Assembly (NCBI RefSeq): GCF_947626835.1 | Contig: NZ_CANQTS010000002.1 | Location: 118,509 to 182,508, forward strand | Direction of reading: 5' to 3' | Length of the DNA stretch: 64,000 bases | DNA from: an uncultured Acinetobacter sp. | GTDB lineage: Bacteria > Pseudomonadota > Gammaproteobacteria > Pseudomonadales > Moraxellaceae | Shown here: positions 44,055-52,400 of the stretch, one piece after another | How positions within the stretch are numbered: the stretch's first letter is position 1 | How the letters are laid out: each line of letters starts with the position of its first letter | Position numbers and translations under genes: made by a program | The notes under the pieces: model-generated | Databases searched by the model: none | What the model was told of the DNA's origin: nothing | What the model saw: the letters and a program-made list of their open reading frames with translations, nothing else

Positions 44055-44405
44055 ATGAACGAAAAGAAACAATCCCGTTTGCGTCGTGCGAAAAGCACAC
44101 GCTTGCACATCCGTGCGTTGGGTGCGACTCGTTTGTGTGTAAACCGCACTCCGCGTCACATCTATGCTCAAGTTATCTCAGCAGATGGTGGCAAAGTATT
44201 AGCGCAAGCTTCTACTTTAGACGCTACTCTACGTGCTGGTACAACTGGTAACGTTGAAGCGGCTCAAAAAGTTGGTGCTTTAATTGCAGAGCGTGCGAAA
44301 GCAGCTGGCGTAACTAAAGTTGCATTTGACCGTTCTGGTTTCAAATATCATGGTCGTATCAAAGCCTTGGCTGATGCTGCTCGTGAAAACGGCTTGGAGT
44401 TCTAA
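44055..44405 (+). CDS. rplR: 50S ribosomal protein uL18
   Basis: The 116-residue protein begins [23 protein letters not shown] and ends with [26 protein letters not shown], typical for uL18, which binds 5S rRNA with uL5. GAGG is 5 bases before the ATG. Confidence 0.98.
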   Translation: MNEKKQSRLRRAKSTRLHIRALGATRLCVNRTPRHIYAQVISADGGKVLAQASTLDATLRAGTTGNVEAAQKVGALIAERAKAAGVTKVAFDRSGFKYHGRIKALADAARENGLEF

Positions 44406-44407
44406 TC

Positions 44408-44905
44408 ATGGCTAAAGTTGAACAAAACGAAGGTCTTGTTGAAAAGCTGGTTGCCGTTGATCGTGTAGCCAAAGTTGTTAAGGGTGGTCGTATCTTCTCT
44501 TTCACAGCATTAACTGTTGTGGGTGATGGTAATGGTCGCGTAGGTTTTGGTCGTGGTAAAGCACGTGAAGTTCCAGCTGCTATTTCTAAAGCACTTGAAG
44601 CTGCTCGTCGTAACATGATTACAGTTGACCTTGTTAACGGTACTGTACAACACCCTATTCATGCTCGTCACGGTGCAAGCCGCGTTTACATGCAGCCTGC
44701 TTCTGAAGGTACTGGTGTAATTGCTGGTGGCGCGATGCGTGCTGTTTTAGAAGCTGTTGGCGTACACAACGTGTTGACAAAATGCTATGGTTCTACTAAC
44801 GCTGCTAACGTAGTAAACGCAACTTTCAACGGTTTGCGTGATATGACTTCTCCTGAGAAAGTCGCTGCGAAACGTGGTCTTTCAGTAGAACAAATTCAAG
44901 GGTAA
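44408..44905 (+). CDS. rpsE: 30S ribosomal protein uS5
   Basis: The 165-residue protein has the dsRNA-binding domain [31 protein letters not shown] and the [18 protein letters not shown] segment. It shapes the mRNA entry tunnel and decoding accuracy. It begins 2 bases after the rplR stop. Confidence 0.98.
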   Translation: MAKVEQNEGLVEKLVAVDRVAKVVKGGRIFSFTALTVVGDGNGRVGFGRGKAREVPAAISKALEAARRNMITVDLVNGTVQHPIHARHGASRVYMQPASEGTGVIAGGAMRAVLEAVGVHNVLTKCYGSTNAANVVNATFNGLRDMTSPEKVAAKRGLSVEQIQG

Positions 44906-44910
44906 TAATC

Positions 44911-45087
44911 ATGAAAACGATTAAAGTTACCCAGACTAAATCTGCATCGCATCGCTTGAAAAATCACAAGCTTAGCCTTCAAGGTTTAGGTCTGCGTCGT
45001 ATTGGTCATACTGTAGAAGTGCAAGATACGCCTTCTAACCGTGGTATGATCAACCAAGTATACTATATGGTTAGTGTAGAGGAATAA
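44911..45087 (+). CDS. rpmD: 50S ribosomal protein uL30
   Basis: The frame from ATG 44911 to TAA 45085-45087 encodes 58 residues, beginning [20 protein letters not shown] and continuing [27 protein letters not shown], the complete uL30 pattern. It lies between rpsE and rplO as in E. coli. Confidence 0.97.
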   Translation: MKTIKVTQTKSASHRLKNHKLSLQGLGLRRIGHTVEVQDTPSNRGMINQVYYMVSVEE

Positions 45088-45090
45088 GCC

Positions 45091-45531
45091 ATGACTCTGC
45101 GTTTAAATACAATTGCACCTGCAGAAGGTGCTAAACGTGAAAGCGTTCGTCTAGGCCGTGGTATCGGTTCTGGTATGGGTAAGACTGGTGGCCGTGGTGT
45201 CAAAGGTCAAAACTCACGTAAGAGCGGTGGTACTCGTCCAGGTTTCGAAGGCGGTCAAACAGCGTTATATCGTCGTTTGCCTAAATTCGGCTTCACTAGC
45301 CAACAGGCATTGAAAACAGCTGAAGTACGTTTATCTGAGCTTAACAAAGTTGAAGGCGATATTATTTCTCTTGAAACTTTAAAAGCTGCAAACGTTGTAC
45401 GTAAAGATATGTTACGTGCTCGTATCGTACTTTCTGGTGAAATTACTCGCGCATTCACTGTTCAAGGTGTTGCATTGACTAAAGGCGCTAAAGCTGCTGT
45501 TGAAGCTGCTGGCGGTAAAGTCGAGGAGTAA
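45091..45531 (+). CDS. rplO: 50S ribosomal protein uL15
   Basis: The 146-residue protein begins [28 protein letters not shown], with the glycine-rich [18 protein letters not shown] and [17 protein letters not shown]. It is a late 50S assembly protein. Its ribosome binding site GAGGAA is inside the end of rpmD. Confidence 0.98.
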   Translation: MTLRLNTIAPAEGAKRESVRLGRGIGSGMGKTGGRGVKGQNSRKSGGTRPGFEGGQTALYRRLPKFGFTSQQALKTAEVRLSELNKVEGDIISLETLKAANVVRKDMLRARIVLSGEITRAFTVQGVALTKGAKAAVEAAGGKVEE

Positions 45532-45537
45532 TCTCCA

Positions 45538-46896
45538 GTGTCTATGACTCCTAGTTCTACAGGTCATGTTAACATGATGAAAGGTCAACCGTTTCACGTC
45601 AAATATCGTGAAATTATTCGCCGAATGATGTTTCTCATTGGTGCGTTGTTGGTCTTTCGACTAGGAGCGCATATTCCGGTACCGGGTATCGACAATGCTG
45701 CCCTTGAGAATTTATTTAATGCAAACTCAGGTACAATCCTGGGTTTGTTTAATATGTTTTCAGGTGGTGCATTAGAGAGAATGTCTATTCTTGCTCTTGG
45801 GATCATGCCATACATTTCTGCCTCGATTATCGTGCAGTTGATGTCAACCGTGGTTCCATCGCTCGAAGCTTTGAAAAAAGAAGGCGAGCAGGGTAAGCGT
45901 AAAATTAACCAATATACGCGACAAGGTACATTGTTCCTTGCTTTAGTGCAGTCGATTGGTATGTGTGCAGGTCTGCTTAGTCAAGGGATTACCTTAACGT
46001 CAGGACTTGCTTTTTACATTCCAGCCGTGACTTCATTGGTAGCAGGTACCATGTTCTTGATGTGGTTAGGTGAGCAGATCACTGAACGCGGGGTAGGTAA
46101 TGGTATTTCCATGATTATCTTTGCGGGTATTGTTGCAGGTTTGCCGAACTTGGTGATGCAATCATTTAGTTCAATTGATAGTGGACAATCAAGTTTGATT
46201 GGCTTAGCGATCTTCGCTCTGTTATCATTGGCAGTATTGGCAGCAATTGTGTTTATTGAGAAGGCGCAGCGTCGCATTCCAGTAAACTATGCTCAAAAAC
46301 AACAAGGTCGTCGTGTATTTGCTGCACAGCAGACACATTTGCCGTTAAAAATTAATATGGCAGGTGTTATTCCGGCAATTTTTGCCAGCTCATTGCTTTT
46401 GTTCCCCGCGAGCTTAGGTCAGTGGGTCGGTAGTGCCGATCCTGATGCAGGGTTAATTCAGCGTAGCCTACAAGATTTGGCACTCGTGTTGTCGCCTGGA
46501 CAGCCGTTATATTTGGTGCTCTTTGGTGCGTTAATTATCTTCTTCTGTTATTTCTATACGGCGCTTGTATTTAGCCCTAAAGAAGTGTCAGAGAATCTTA
46601 AACGCAGCGGAGCTTATGTGCCCGGTATACGCCCAGGTGAGCAAACTGCTCGTTACTTAGATCACATTCTCAATCGTTTGACTTTTATTGGCGCGATCTA
46701 CATCACTGTGGTGTGTCTAATGCCAATGGTATTGCAAAGTTCATTTGGAATTCCATTTAGCTTAGGTGGCACATCGTTACTGATTGTGGTTGTTGTGGTG
46801 ATGGACTTTATGGCTCAGCTGCAAGCTCATCTCACCTCGCATCAATACGATAATCAAACATTAATGAGAAAAACGACTGCTCATCCTCAGGGATAA
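45538..46896 (+). CDS. secY: Preprotein translocase subunit SecY
   Basis: SecY forms the inner-membrane protein-conducting channel. The 452-residue protein has ten hydrophobic helices, the plug region [30 protein letters not shown] and cytoplasmic loops with [12 protein letters not shown]. The start codon is GTG at 45538, placed 9 bases after GAGGAG; ATG at 45544 is too far from that site. It is embedded in the spc operon between rplO and rpmJ. Confidence 0.97.
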
Positions 46897-46916
46897 GCGC
46901 ACTTAGAGGTTTCATC

Positions 46917-47033
46917 ATGAAAGTACAAGCTTCTGTAAAGAAAATTTGTGGTAGCTGTAAAGTTATCCGTCGTAATGGGGTTATCCGCGTAATTTGTAGC
47001 GCAGAACCTCGTCATAAGCAGCGTCAAGGTTAA
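46917..47033 (+). CDS. rpmJ: 50S ribosomal protein bL36, zinc-binding form
   Basis: The frame from ATG 46917 encodes 38 residues beginning [20 protein letters not shown] and ending EPRHKQRQG. It keeps the zinc ligands C11, C14, C27 and H32. GAGG precedes the ATG. It closes the spc part of the cluster. Confidence 0.97.
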
Positions 47034-47078
47034 TCTGATCAAGACCTGTTGATTTCAGTAGGCTAATTAGGTTATTAT

Positions 47079-47105
47079 CCGCCCCTCAAGATTTTTGTGG
47101 GGCGG
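47079..47105 (+). promoter_or_regulatory. Leader hairpin upstream of rpsM
   Basis: CCGCCCC and GGGGCGG form a strong 7-bp stem, extended by CAA/TTG inside the loop, 35 bases before the rpsM start. In E. coli, S4 represses the alpha operon by binding a pseudoknot here; this hairpin is a candidate analogue. A possible promoter (TTGATT near 47049 and TTATTA near 47072) ends just before it. Confidence 0.6.
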
Positions 47106-47139
47106 TTGATTATCTCTACTGCCTTTTTGGAGAAAGTGA

Positions 47140-47496
47140 ATGGCTCGTATTGCCGGTGTAAACATTCCGGATAACAAGCATGCTGTTATCTCCCTTACGT
47201 ATATCTTTGGTATCGGTCGCCACACTGCTAAGCAAATCTTAGCTGCTGTTGGTATCGAAACTACTACCAAGATTCGTGAGTTGGACGATGCTCAGCTTGA
47301 TGCGATTCGTGCAGAAGTTGCTAAGGTTCCTACCGAAGGTGACTTACGTCGCGAAATTTCCATGAACATTAAACGTTTAATGGATTTAGGCTGCTACCGT
47401 GGTCTTCGTCATCGTCGTAGCTTGCCTGTCCGCGGTCAACGCACAAAAACTAACGCACGTACCCGTAAAGGTCCGCGCAAACCGATTAAAAAGTAA
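47140..47496 (+). CDS. rpsM: 30S ribosomal protein uS13
   Basis: The 118-residue protein begins [22 protein letters not shown] and contains [25 protein letters not shown]. It contacts the P-site tRNA. TTGGAGAAAG precedes the ATG. It is the first gene of the alpha operon section. Confidence 0.98.
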   Translation: MARIAGVNIPDNKHAVISLTYIFGIGRHTAKQILAAVGIETTTKIRELDDAQLDAIRAEVAKVPTEGDLRREISMNIKRLMDLGCYRGLRHRRSLPVRGQRTKTNARTRKGPRKPIKK

Positions 47497-47515
47497 GATT
47501 TCTGGAAGCTAAAAG

Positions 47516-47902
47516 ATGGCTAAAGATACTCGCACACGCAAGAAGGTCACTCGTACCGTCTCTGAAGGTGTTGCACACATTCACGCGTCTTTTAATAACA
47601 CCATTGTAACGATTACCGATCGTCAAGGTAATGCATTGGCTTGGGCCACTTCAGGTGGACAAGGCTTCCGTGGATCACGTAAATCAACTCCGTTCGCTGC
47701 TCAGGTAGCTGCTGAAGTTGCTGGTAAAGCAGCTTTAGACTACGGTTTGAAAAACTTGGACGTCCTTGTAAAAGGTCCTGGTCCAGGTCGTGAATCTGCG
47801 GTTCGTGCATTAGGCGCAGTGGGTTATAAGATTAACAGCATTACCGATGTGACACCAATTCCTCACAACGGTTGCCGTCCACCTAAAAAACGTCGCGTGT
47901 AA
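47516..47902 (+). CDS. rpsK: 30S ribosomal protein uS11
   Basis: The 128-residue protein has [25 protein letters not shown] and the C-terminal [21 protein letters not shown], the uS11 signature of the 30S platform. Gly/Ser linker positions around [17 protein letters not shown] are conserved. Confidence 0.98.
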
Positions 47903-47914
47903 GGAGAAACATTC

Positions 47915-48541
47915 ATGGCTCGTTATATTGGTCCAAAATGCAAACTCTCTCGCCGCGAAGGGACAGACCTGCAATTAAAATCTGGCGTTAAACCGTTTGA
48001 CGTTAAGACTAAAAAACATGCTAAAGCTCCAGGCCAACACGGCGGAGCTCGTGGTAGCAAACAATCTGAGTACTCACTACAATTACGTGAAAAACAAAAA
48101 GTACGTCGTATGTACGGTGTTTTAGAACGTCAATTTAGTAACTACTACAAAGAAGCAGCTCGTGTTAAAGGCGCAACTGGCGAGAACTTGTTAAAGTTAC
48201 TTGAAAGCCGTCTTGATAACGTTGTTTATCGCATGGGTTTTGGTTCTACACGTGCAGAAGCTCGTCAGTTAGTATCTCACCGTTCAATCACTTTAAATGG
48301 CCGTCGCGTTAACATCGCGTCTATCCAAGTTAAAGCTGGTGACGTGATTGCAGTTCACGAAGGCGCTAAACAACAATTACGTATTAAAAACGCAATTGAA
48401 TTAGCTGCACAACGTGGTACAGCTTCATGGATCGAAGTAGATCATTCGAAACTTGAAGGTACATTCAAAGCTGCTCCAGATCGTTCTGATTTACCTGCTG
48501 AAATCAACGAAAGCTTGATTGTAGAATTGTATTCTAAATAA
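47915..48541 (+). CDS. rpsD: 30S ribosomal protein uS4
   Basis: The 208-residue protein begins [19 protein letters not shown] and includes the S4 domain [35 protein letters not shown]. It nucleates the 30S body and is the alpha-operon repressor in E. coli. AAGGAG precedes the ATG. Confidence 0.98.
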   Translation: MARYIGPKCKLSRREGTDLQLKSGVKPFDVKTKKHAKAPGQHGGARGSKQSEYSLQLREKQKVRRMYGVLERQFSNYYKEAARVKGATGENLLKLLESRLDNVVYRMGFGSTRAEARQLVSHRSITLNGRRVNIASIQVKAGDVIAVHEGAKQQLRIKNAIELAAQRGTASWIEVDHSKLEGTFKAAPDRSDLPAEINESLIVELYSK

Positions 48542-48558
48542 TCCTTGAGGTGGCAATA

Positions 48559-49566
48559 ATGACGCGTACTGCAAATGAGTTTCTAACTCCGCAAGCGATC
48601 AAGGTCGAAGCGGCAAGCGGGACCTCGGCAAAAGTTATTCTAGAACCCTTAGAGCGTGGCTTTGGTCACACTCTGGGCAATGCTTTACGTCGCATCCTTC
48701 TTTCTTCTTTACCTGGCGCAGCTGTGGTTGAAGTAGAGATTGAAGGGGTTGAGCACGAGTACAGTACTTTGGAAGGCTTGCAGCAGGACATCGTCGAGCT
48801 CTTGCTGAACCTAAAAGGATTGTCTATTAAGCTGTTCGATCAAAATGAAGCTTATTTAACATTAGAAAAACAAGGGCCAGGCGACGTAACTGCGGCTGAC
48901 CTTCGTTTACCTCATAATGTTGAAGTGGTTAACCCTGAGCATTTGATCGGCACGTTAAGTGCTACAGGCAATCTTAAGATGCGCCTGAAAGTTGCTCAAG
49001 GTCGTGGTTATGAGACTTCTGACTCACGCTTCCCAGAGGGTGAAACTCGCCCTGTAGGTCGCTTACAGTTAGATGCGTCTTATAGCCCAATCAAACGTGT
49101 GTCTTATACAGTTGAAAATGCTCGTGTAGAACAACGTACAGACCTTGATAAACTGATCATTGATCTTGAAACAAATGGTACTGTTGATCCTGAAGAAGCA
49201 ATTCGTAAGGCAGCAACGATCTTGCAACAACAAATCGCGATTTTTGTTGACCTGCAAAAAGATCAAGCACCAGTTGCTCAAGAACCTCGCGAAGAAGTTG
49301 ATCCAATCTTGCTTCGTCCAGTAGATGATCTAGAGCTTACTGTTCGTTCTGCTAACTGTTTGAAGGCAGAAAACATTTACTACATTGGTGATCTTGTTCA
49401 GCGCACTGAGGTGGAGCTTCTCAAAACTCCTAACCTTGGTAAAAAGTCGCTTACTGAGATCAAAGATGTTCTGGCATCGAAAGGCTTACAGCTCGGCATG
49501 CGTTTAGAGAACTGGCCACCGGCTAGCCTCCGCATGGACGACCGTTTCGCTTATCGTAGCCGTTAA
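48559..49566 (+). CDS. rpoA: DNA-directed RNA polymerase alpha subunit
   Basis: The 335-residue protein has the N-terminal dimerisation domain ([29 protein letters not shown]) and the C-terminal domain that contacts UP elements and activators ([44 protein letters not shown]). GAGG is 9 bases before ATG 48559; the in-frame GTG at 48550 has no room for a ribosome binding site and was rejected. Confidence 0.98.
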   Translation: MTRTANEFLTPQAIKVEAASGTSAKVILEPLERGFGHTLGNALRRILLSSLPGAAVVEVEIEGVEHEYSTLEGLQQDIVELLLNLKGLSIKLFDQNEAYLTLEKQGPGDVTAADLRLPHNVEVVNPEHLIGTLSATGNLKMRLKVAQGRGYETSDSRFPEGETRPVGRLQLDASYSPIKRVSYTVENARVEQRTDLDKLIIDLETNGTVDPEEAIRKAATILQQQIAIFVDLQKDQAPVAQEPREEVDPILLRPVDDLELTVRSANCLKAENIYYIGDLVQRTEVELLKTPNLGKKSLTEIKDVLASKGLQLGMRLENWPPASLRMDDRFAYRSR

Positions 49567-49584
49567 TTAAGTAGGACTATCACC

Positions 49585-49950
49585 ATGCGTCATCGTAATA
49601 GTGGTGTGAAATTAGGCCGTACAAGCAGTCATCGTAAAGCGATGTTCCAAAACATGGCTAATTCTTTGTTCGAGCACGAGTTAATCAAAACGACTGTGCC
49701 TAAAGCAAAAGAGTTACGTCGTGTAGCTGAGCCTTTAATCACTTTAGCTAAAAACGATACTGTTGCAAACCGCCGTTTAGCGTTTGCTCGTACTCGTTCA
49801 GCAGCAACTGTTGGTAAATTATTTACCGTTCTTGGCCCTCGTTACAAAGAACGTAACGGCGGTTATCTACGTGTTCTTAAAGCGGGCTTCCGTGCAGGTG
49901 ATGCTGCACCGATGGCTTACGTTGAACTAGTAGATCGCGAAGTTAAATAA
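49585..49950 (+). CDS. rplQ: 50S ribosomal protein bL17
   Basis: The 121-residue protein begins [28 protein letters not shown] and ends [14 protein letters not shown], typical of bL17 at the tunnel exit. It is the final gene of the ribosomal cluster. Confidence 0.98.
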   Translation: MRHRNSGVKLGRTSSHRKAMFQNMANSLFEHELIKTTVPKAKELRRVAEPLITLAKNDTVANRRLAFARTRSAATVGKLFTVLGPRYKERNGGYLRVLKAGFRAGDAAPMAYVELVDREVK

Positions 49951-49976
49951 TTTCGTAAGAACTGTTCAGTTGTTCT

Positions 49977-50007
49977 AAAAAAGACCGGTGTTTCACCGGT
50001 CTTTTTT
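49977..50007 (+). terminator. Terminator of the ribosomal gene cluster
   Basis: AAAAAAGACCGGTG and CACCGGTCTTTTTT form a 14-bp stem with loop TTT, ending in six T. A smaller hairpin AGAAC/GTTCT precedes it. Confidence 0.96.
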
Positions 50008-50177
50008 ATTGCCCAAAATTTGATATGAATTTTTTTTGTGAGTTCTATAGGTTTTAGTTTGATTAAATTGCTTGCCTGTTTTCGGCTTTAAGCTGCAAGA
50101 CTTTGGCATCGTAAGCTACGCCATTCAGGCTTAAAATCGGGTACACTTAAATCAGATAATTACTCTTGGGAAATAGC

Positions 50178-50432
50178 ATGCAAGATATGAGTTTAGAAGA
50201 ACGTAAAGTGATTTACCGTGCCCGTCGTGGTTTAAAAGAAATTGATGTTTATTTTGACCCATATGTGAAGAACCACTACTTACAAGCAGATGCTGAAGAA
50301 AGAGCCACATTTGCCGAATTAGTGGAACAAGAAGATCCAGATTTACTTGATTGGTTTATGGAAGTATCTGAGCCGCCACGTCCAGAAATGCGCGCTTTAA
50401 TTAATAAACTGAAAGATTACGTACATGGCTAA
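50178..50432 (+). CDS. sdhE: FAD assembly factor SdhE
   Basis: SdhE (YgfY/CptB) promotes covalent flavinylation of succinate dehydrogenase. The 84-residue protein carries the defining RRGLKEIDVYFDPYV, in which the RGxxE motif contacts the flavoprotein, and the helical segment DLLDWFMEVSEPPRPEM. ATG at 50178 is about 7 bases after TTGGGA; a TTG at 50166 and ATG at 50187 are alternatives. It overlaps the next gene, ygfX, by 8 bases. Confidence 0.93.
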   Translation: MQDMSLEERKVIYRARRGLKEIDVYFDPYVKNHYLQADAEERATFAELVEQEDPDLLDWFMEVSEPPRPEMRALINKLKDYVHG

Positions 50433-50802
50433 AACTTGCTTGCAACTGAAACGTAGCTTGATAGGTTACGTGGTACAGTTGTGCTTGGCAGGTGCTGTAA
50501 TCACTATATGCGCGATAACGCTATCAGGGTGGCTTACTTTGCTTGCCACCTTGGTGATGATCATAAGCTATCTACATTTTTTTTATCAAGATCGCGTGGT
50601 GCAGCTTGAATATCTTGCCGATGGGCAATGGACATTGCTGACACAAAAGCAAAACATAAAAACCGCTACCATTCAAAAAATCATTGATCATGGTATGTAT
50701 GTGGTGATCTTTTTTGTAAAACAGCCGCCCTTAGTAATTTGGTCTGATCAACTTGCAGCAGCTGATTGGAAGCGTGTAAAGGTGCTAGCTAAGCTGTATT
50801 AG
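50425..50802 (+). CDS. ygfX: YgfX/CptA-like membrane protein, SdhE partner
   Basis: The 125-residue protein has two hydrophobic helices (about 12-32 and 34-52) then a C-terminal soluble part ending VIWSDQLAAADWKRVKVLAKLY, resembling the YgfX family (PF07254-type). In E. coli YgfX was reported as a toxin acting on FtsZ/MreB with YgfY as antitoxin, while other work places it with SdhE in respiratory complex assembly. The gene overlap with sdhE supports a functional pair; sequence similarity is weak, and the assignment leans on context. Confidence 0.7.
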   Translation: MAKTCLQLKRSLIGYVVQLCLAGAVITICAITLSGWLTLLATLVMIISYLHFFYQDRVVQLEYLADGQWTLLTQKQNIKTATIQKIIDHGMYVVIFFVKQPPLVIWSDQLAAADWKRVKVLAKLY

Positions 50803-51664
50803 CACTTTTTTTAAATAATGGACTACACATTAAAATTGCCACCAAAATAAATCCAAAGCCAACTAAACTTAAAGTATCAGGCAGTTCTTGCCAAAACCAA
50901 TAGCCCCAAATACCGGCAAAAATAATCGCAATATAGTTTACAGGTCCGATTTGACCTACTGGTGCTAACTTATAGGCATTGGATAAAAATAACTGACTGA
51001 TATTGGCCAGTAATCCTACACTGATTAATAAACCCAGTTCAGCCAAGGTATAAGGTCGCCATAGCCAAAACATGGGAACCATAGACACTAAACTGCCAAT
51101 CAAACAAAAATAAAACACAATCCGCTCAGGTGGTTCAGTGGCTGTTAAAGCACGTACCGTCACAAAAGCCATGGCCGCTAAAAAACTTGCAGCTAAGCCA
51201 ATGCCGGACATCACATTAAATAAGCCCTGATCGGGTTTAGCCACGCATAACACACCAAGCAAACCAATAACCGCGGCACACAGCATACTGCTCGTTATTT
51301 TTTCTTTTAAAAATAACCACGCAATCAAAGGAATAAAAATGGGCGATGAATAGGTAAACACCATGGCATTAGAGAGCTTGAGATGGGCGATGGCATAAAA
51401 AAAGCCATACATGGCGGTTAAACCTGCTAAAGAGCGCCAAGTGTGCATCCAAATTTTATCGGTTTTAAAAAAGCTAGTGCCTTTATTTAAAATTAAGGGT
51501 AGAAAAATAAACAAGCCAATAAAATTACGAAAAAACACAATCGTGGCATTGTCTACGCTATGCGATGCGTAACGAATACACACGCCCATCAACGAAAATA
51601 AAAATGCCGCGATGGTCAGCCAACAAATAGCTTTAAATAAAGGCGAGCTGATCACTGGAGGCAT
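50789..51664 (-). CDS. EamA family DMT transporter
   Basis: The 291-residue protein has ten predicted helices in two EamA repeats (SLMGVCIRYASHSVDNATIVFFRNF... and a second beginning ASFLAAMAFVTVRALTA). YddG/RhaT-like members export amino acids or metabolites; its substrate is unknown. Its last 14 bases overlap the end of the convergent ygfX gene and no terminator lies between them. It is the last gene of a possible prlC-yheV-DMT unit. Confidence 0.87.
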   Translation of the reverse strand: MPPVISSPLFKAICWLTIAAFLFSLMGVCIRYASHSVDNATIVFFRNFIGLFIFLPLILNKGTSFFKTDKIWMHTWRSLAGLTAMYGFFYAIAHLKLSNAMVFTYSSPIFIPLIAWLFLKEKITSSMLCAAVIGLLGVLCVAKPDQGLFNVMSGIGLAASFLAAMAFVTVRALTATEPPERIVFYFCLIGSLVSMVPMFWLWRPYTLAELGLLISVGLLANISQLFLSNAYKLAPVGQIGPVNYIAIIFAGIWGYWFWQELPDTLSLVGFGFILVAILMCSPLFKKSANTA

Positions 51665-51707
51665 TACACAAGCACCATCATGGCTAATCTAACAGTGTAA
51701 CGTATCA

Positions 51708-52139
51708 TCAAGATGGGTTTACAGATTGTTGATCATTGAGTTGTTGTTCGAGCAATTCAATTTGCTGCTGTTTAAGGCGAATTAATTCATCTGCGCTAAG
51801 GTTTTGCTGCTGTAGCATCTTTTCTTGTTGCTGCAATTGCTGTTGAATATCGTCTTGTTTGGCAATTTCTTCTTTGATTAAACTGATGTTTTCAGGTAAG
51901 TCTTGTTGTAATAGATCTTCATCGACCAATACTTTATTTGGAGTGGGCACAAATACCTCTGAGGCAGCCAAATTGGAGCTGCTAGAGGTGGTTTGAGCTA
52001 GTGTAGCTTGAGATGGATCTAACGGCGTACTGGGTTGTTCAGGCAACAGCCAATAAGTACTTATCGCAACCGTGATTACGACAAGTACGCTTGCAATCAG
52101 CCAAACTAAGTGGGCTGCATAACGCGGCTTACTTGGCAT
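51708..52139 (-). CDS. Single-helix membrane protein with Gln-rich coiled coil, unknown function
   Basis: The 143-residue protein has a short cytoplasmic start (MPSKPRYAAH), one hydrophobic helix (about 11-31) and a periplasmic region. This contains a Ser/Thr/Pro linker and then a predicted coiled coil rich in Gln and Leu (QQQLQQQEKMLQQQNLSADELIRLKQQQ, in pieces). It has no family I recognise. It starts 5 bases after the yheV stop codon, so it is probably made in the same operon. It could be a small envelope or scaffolding protein. Confidence 0.7.
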   Translation of the reverse strand: MPSKPRYAAHLVWLIASVLVVITVAISTYWLLPEQPSTPLDPSQATLAQTTSSSSNLAASEVFVPTPNKVLVDEDLLQQDLPENISLIKEEIAKQDDIQQQLQQQEKMLQQQNLSADELIRLKQQQIELLEQQLNDQQSVNPS

Positions 52140-52144
52140 GGTTT

Positions 52145-52351
52145 TTAAGCTTTACGTGGTTTAAATTGAATCACGCCAATTTCATCGGCCACCGCAGGCA
52201 CTTCAGGTTCAAGCACTTCGGTTGGGCGATTCTCTGAATAGTCACATTCAATGCACTCGATCCATTCAGCATCGGCTGTGGTGAGCATCACAATACGGTC
52301 TTGGGCTTCACAGCATGGACATTTAGCACCTGCAATAAAACGACGCTTCAT
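52145..52351 (-). CDS. yheV: YheV family putative metal-binding protein
   Basis: The 68-residue protein begins MKRRFIAGAKCPCCEAQDRI and has a second CxxC in ECIECDYSEN, giving a zinc-ribbon pattern C-x2-C-x~20-C-x2-C that defines the YheV family. The function is unknown. ATG at 52351 is the family start; an in-frame GTG at 52366 exists. It follows prlC by about 50 bases, a linkage also seen in Pseudomonas. Confidence 0.88.
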   Translation of the reverse strand: MKRRFIAGAKCPCCEAQDRIVMLTTADAEWIECIECDYSENRPTEVLEPEVPAVADEIGVIQFKPRKA

Positions 52352-52400
52352 AATGATGATACTCACTGTAGACTAAAAAATTGCCACTATTTTACGCAAC

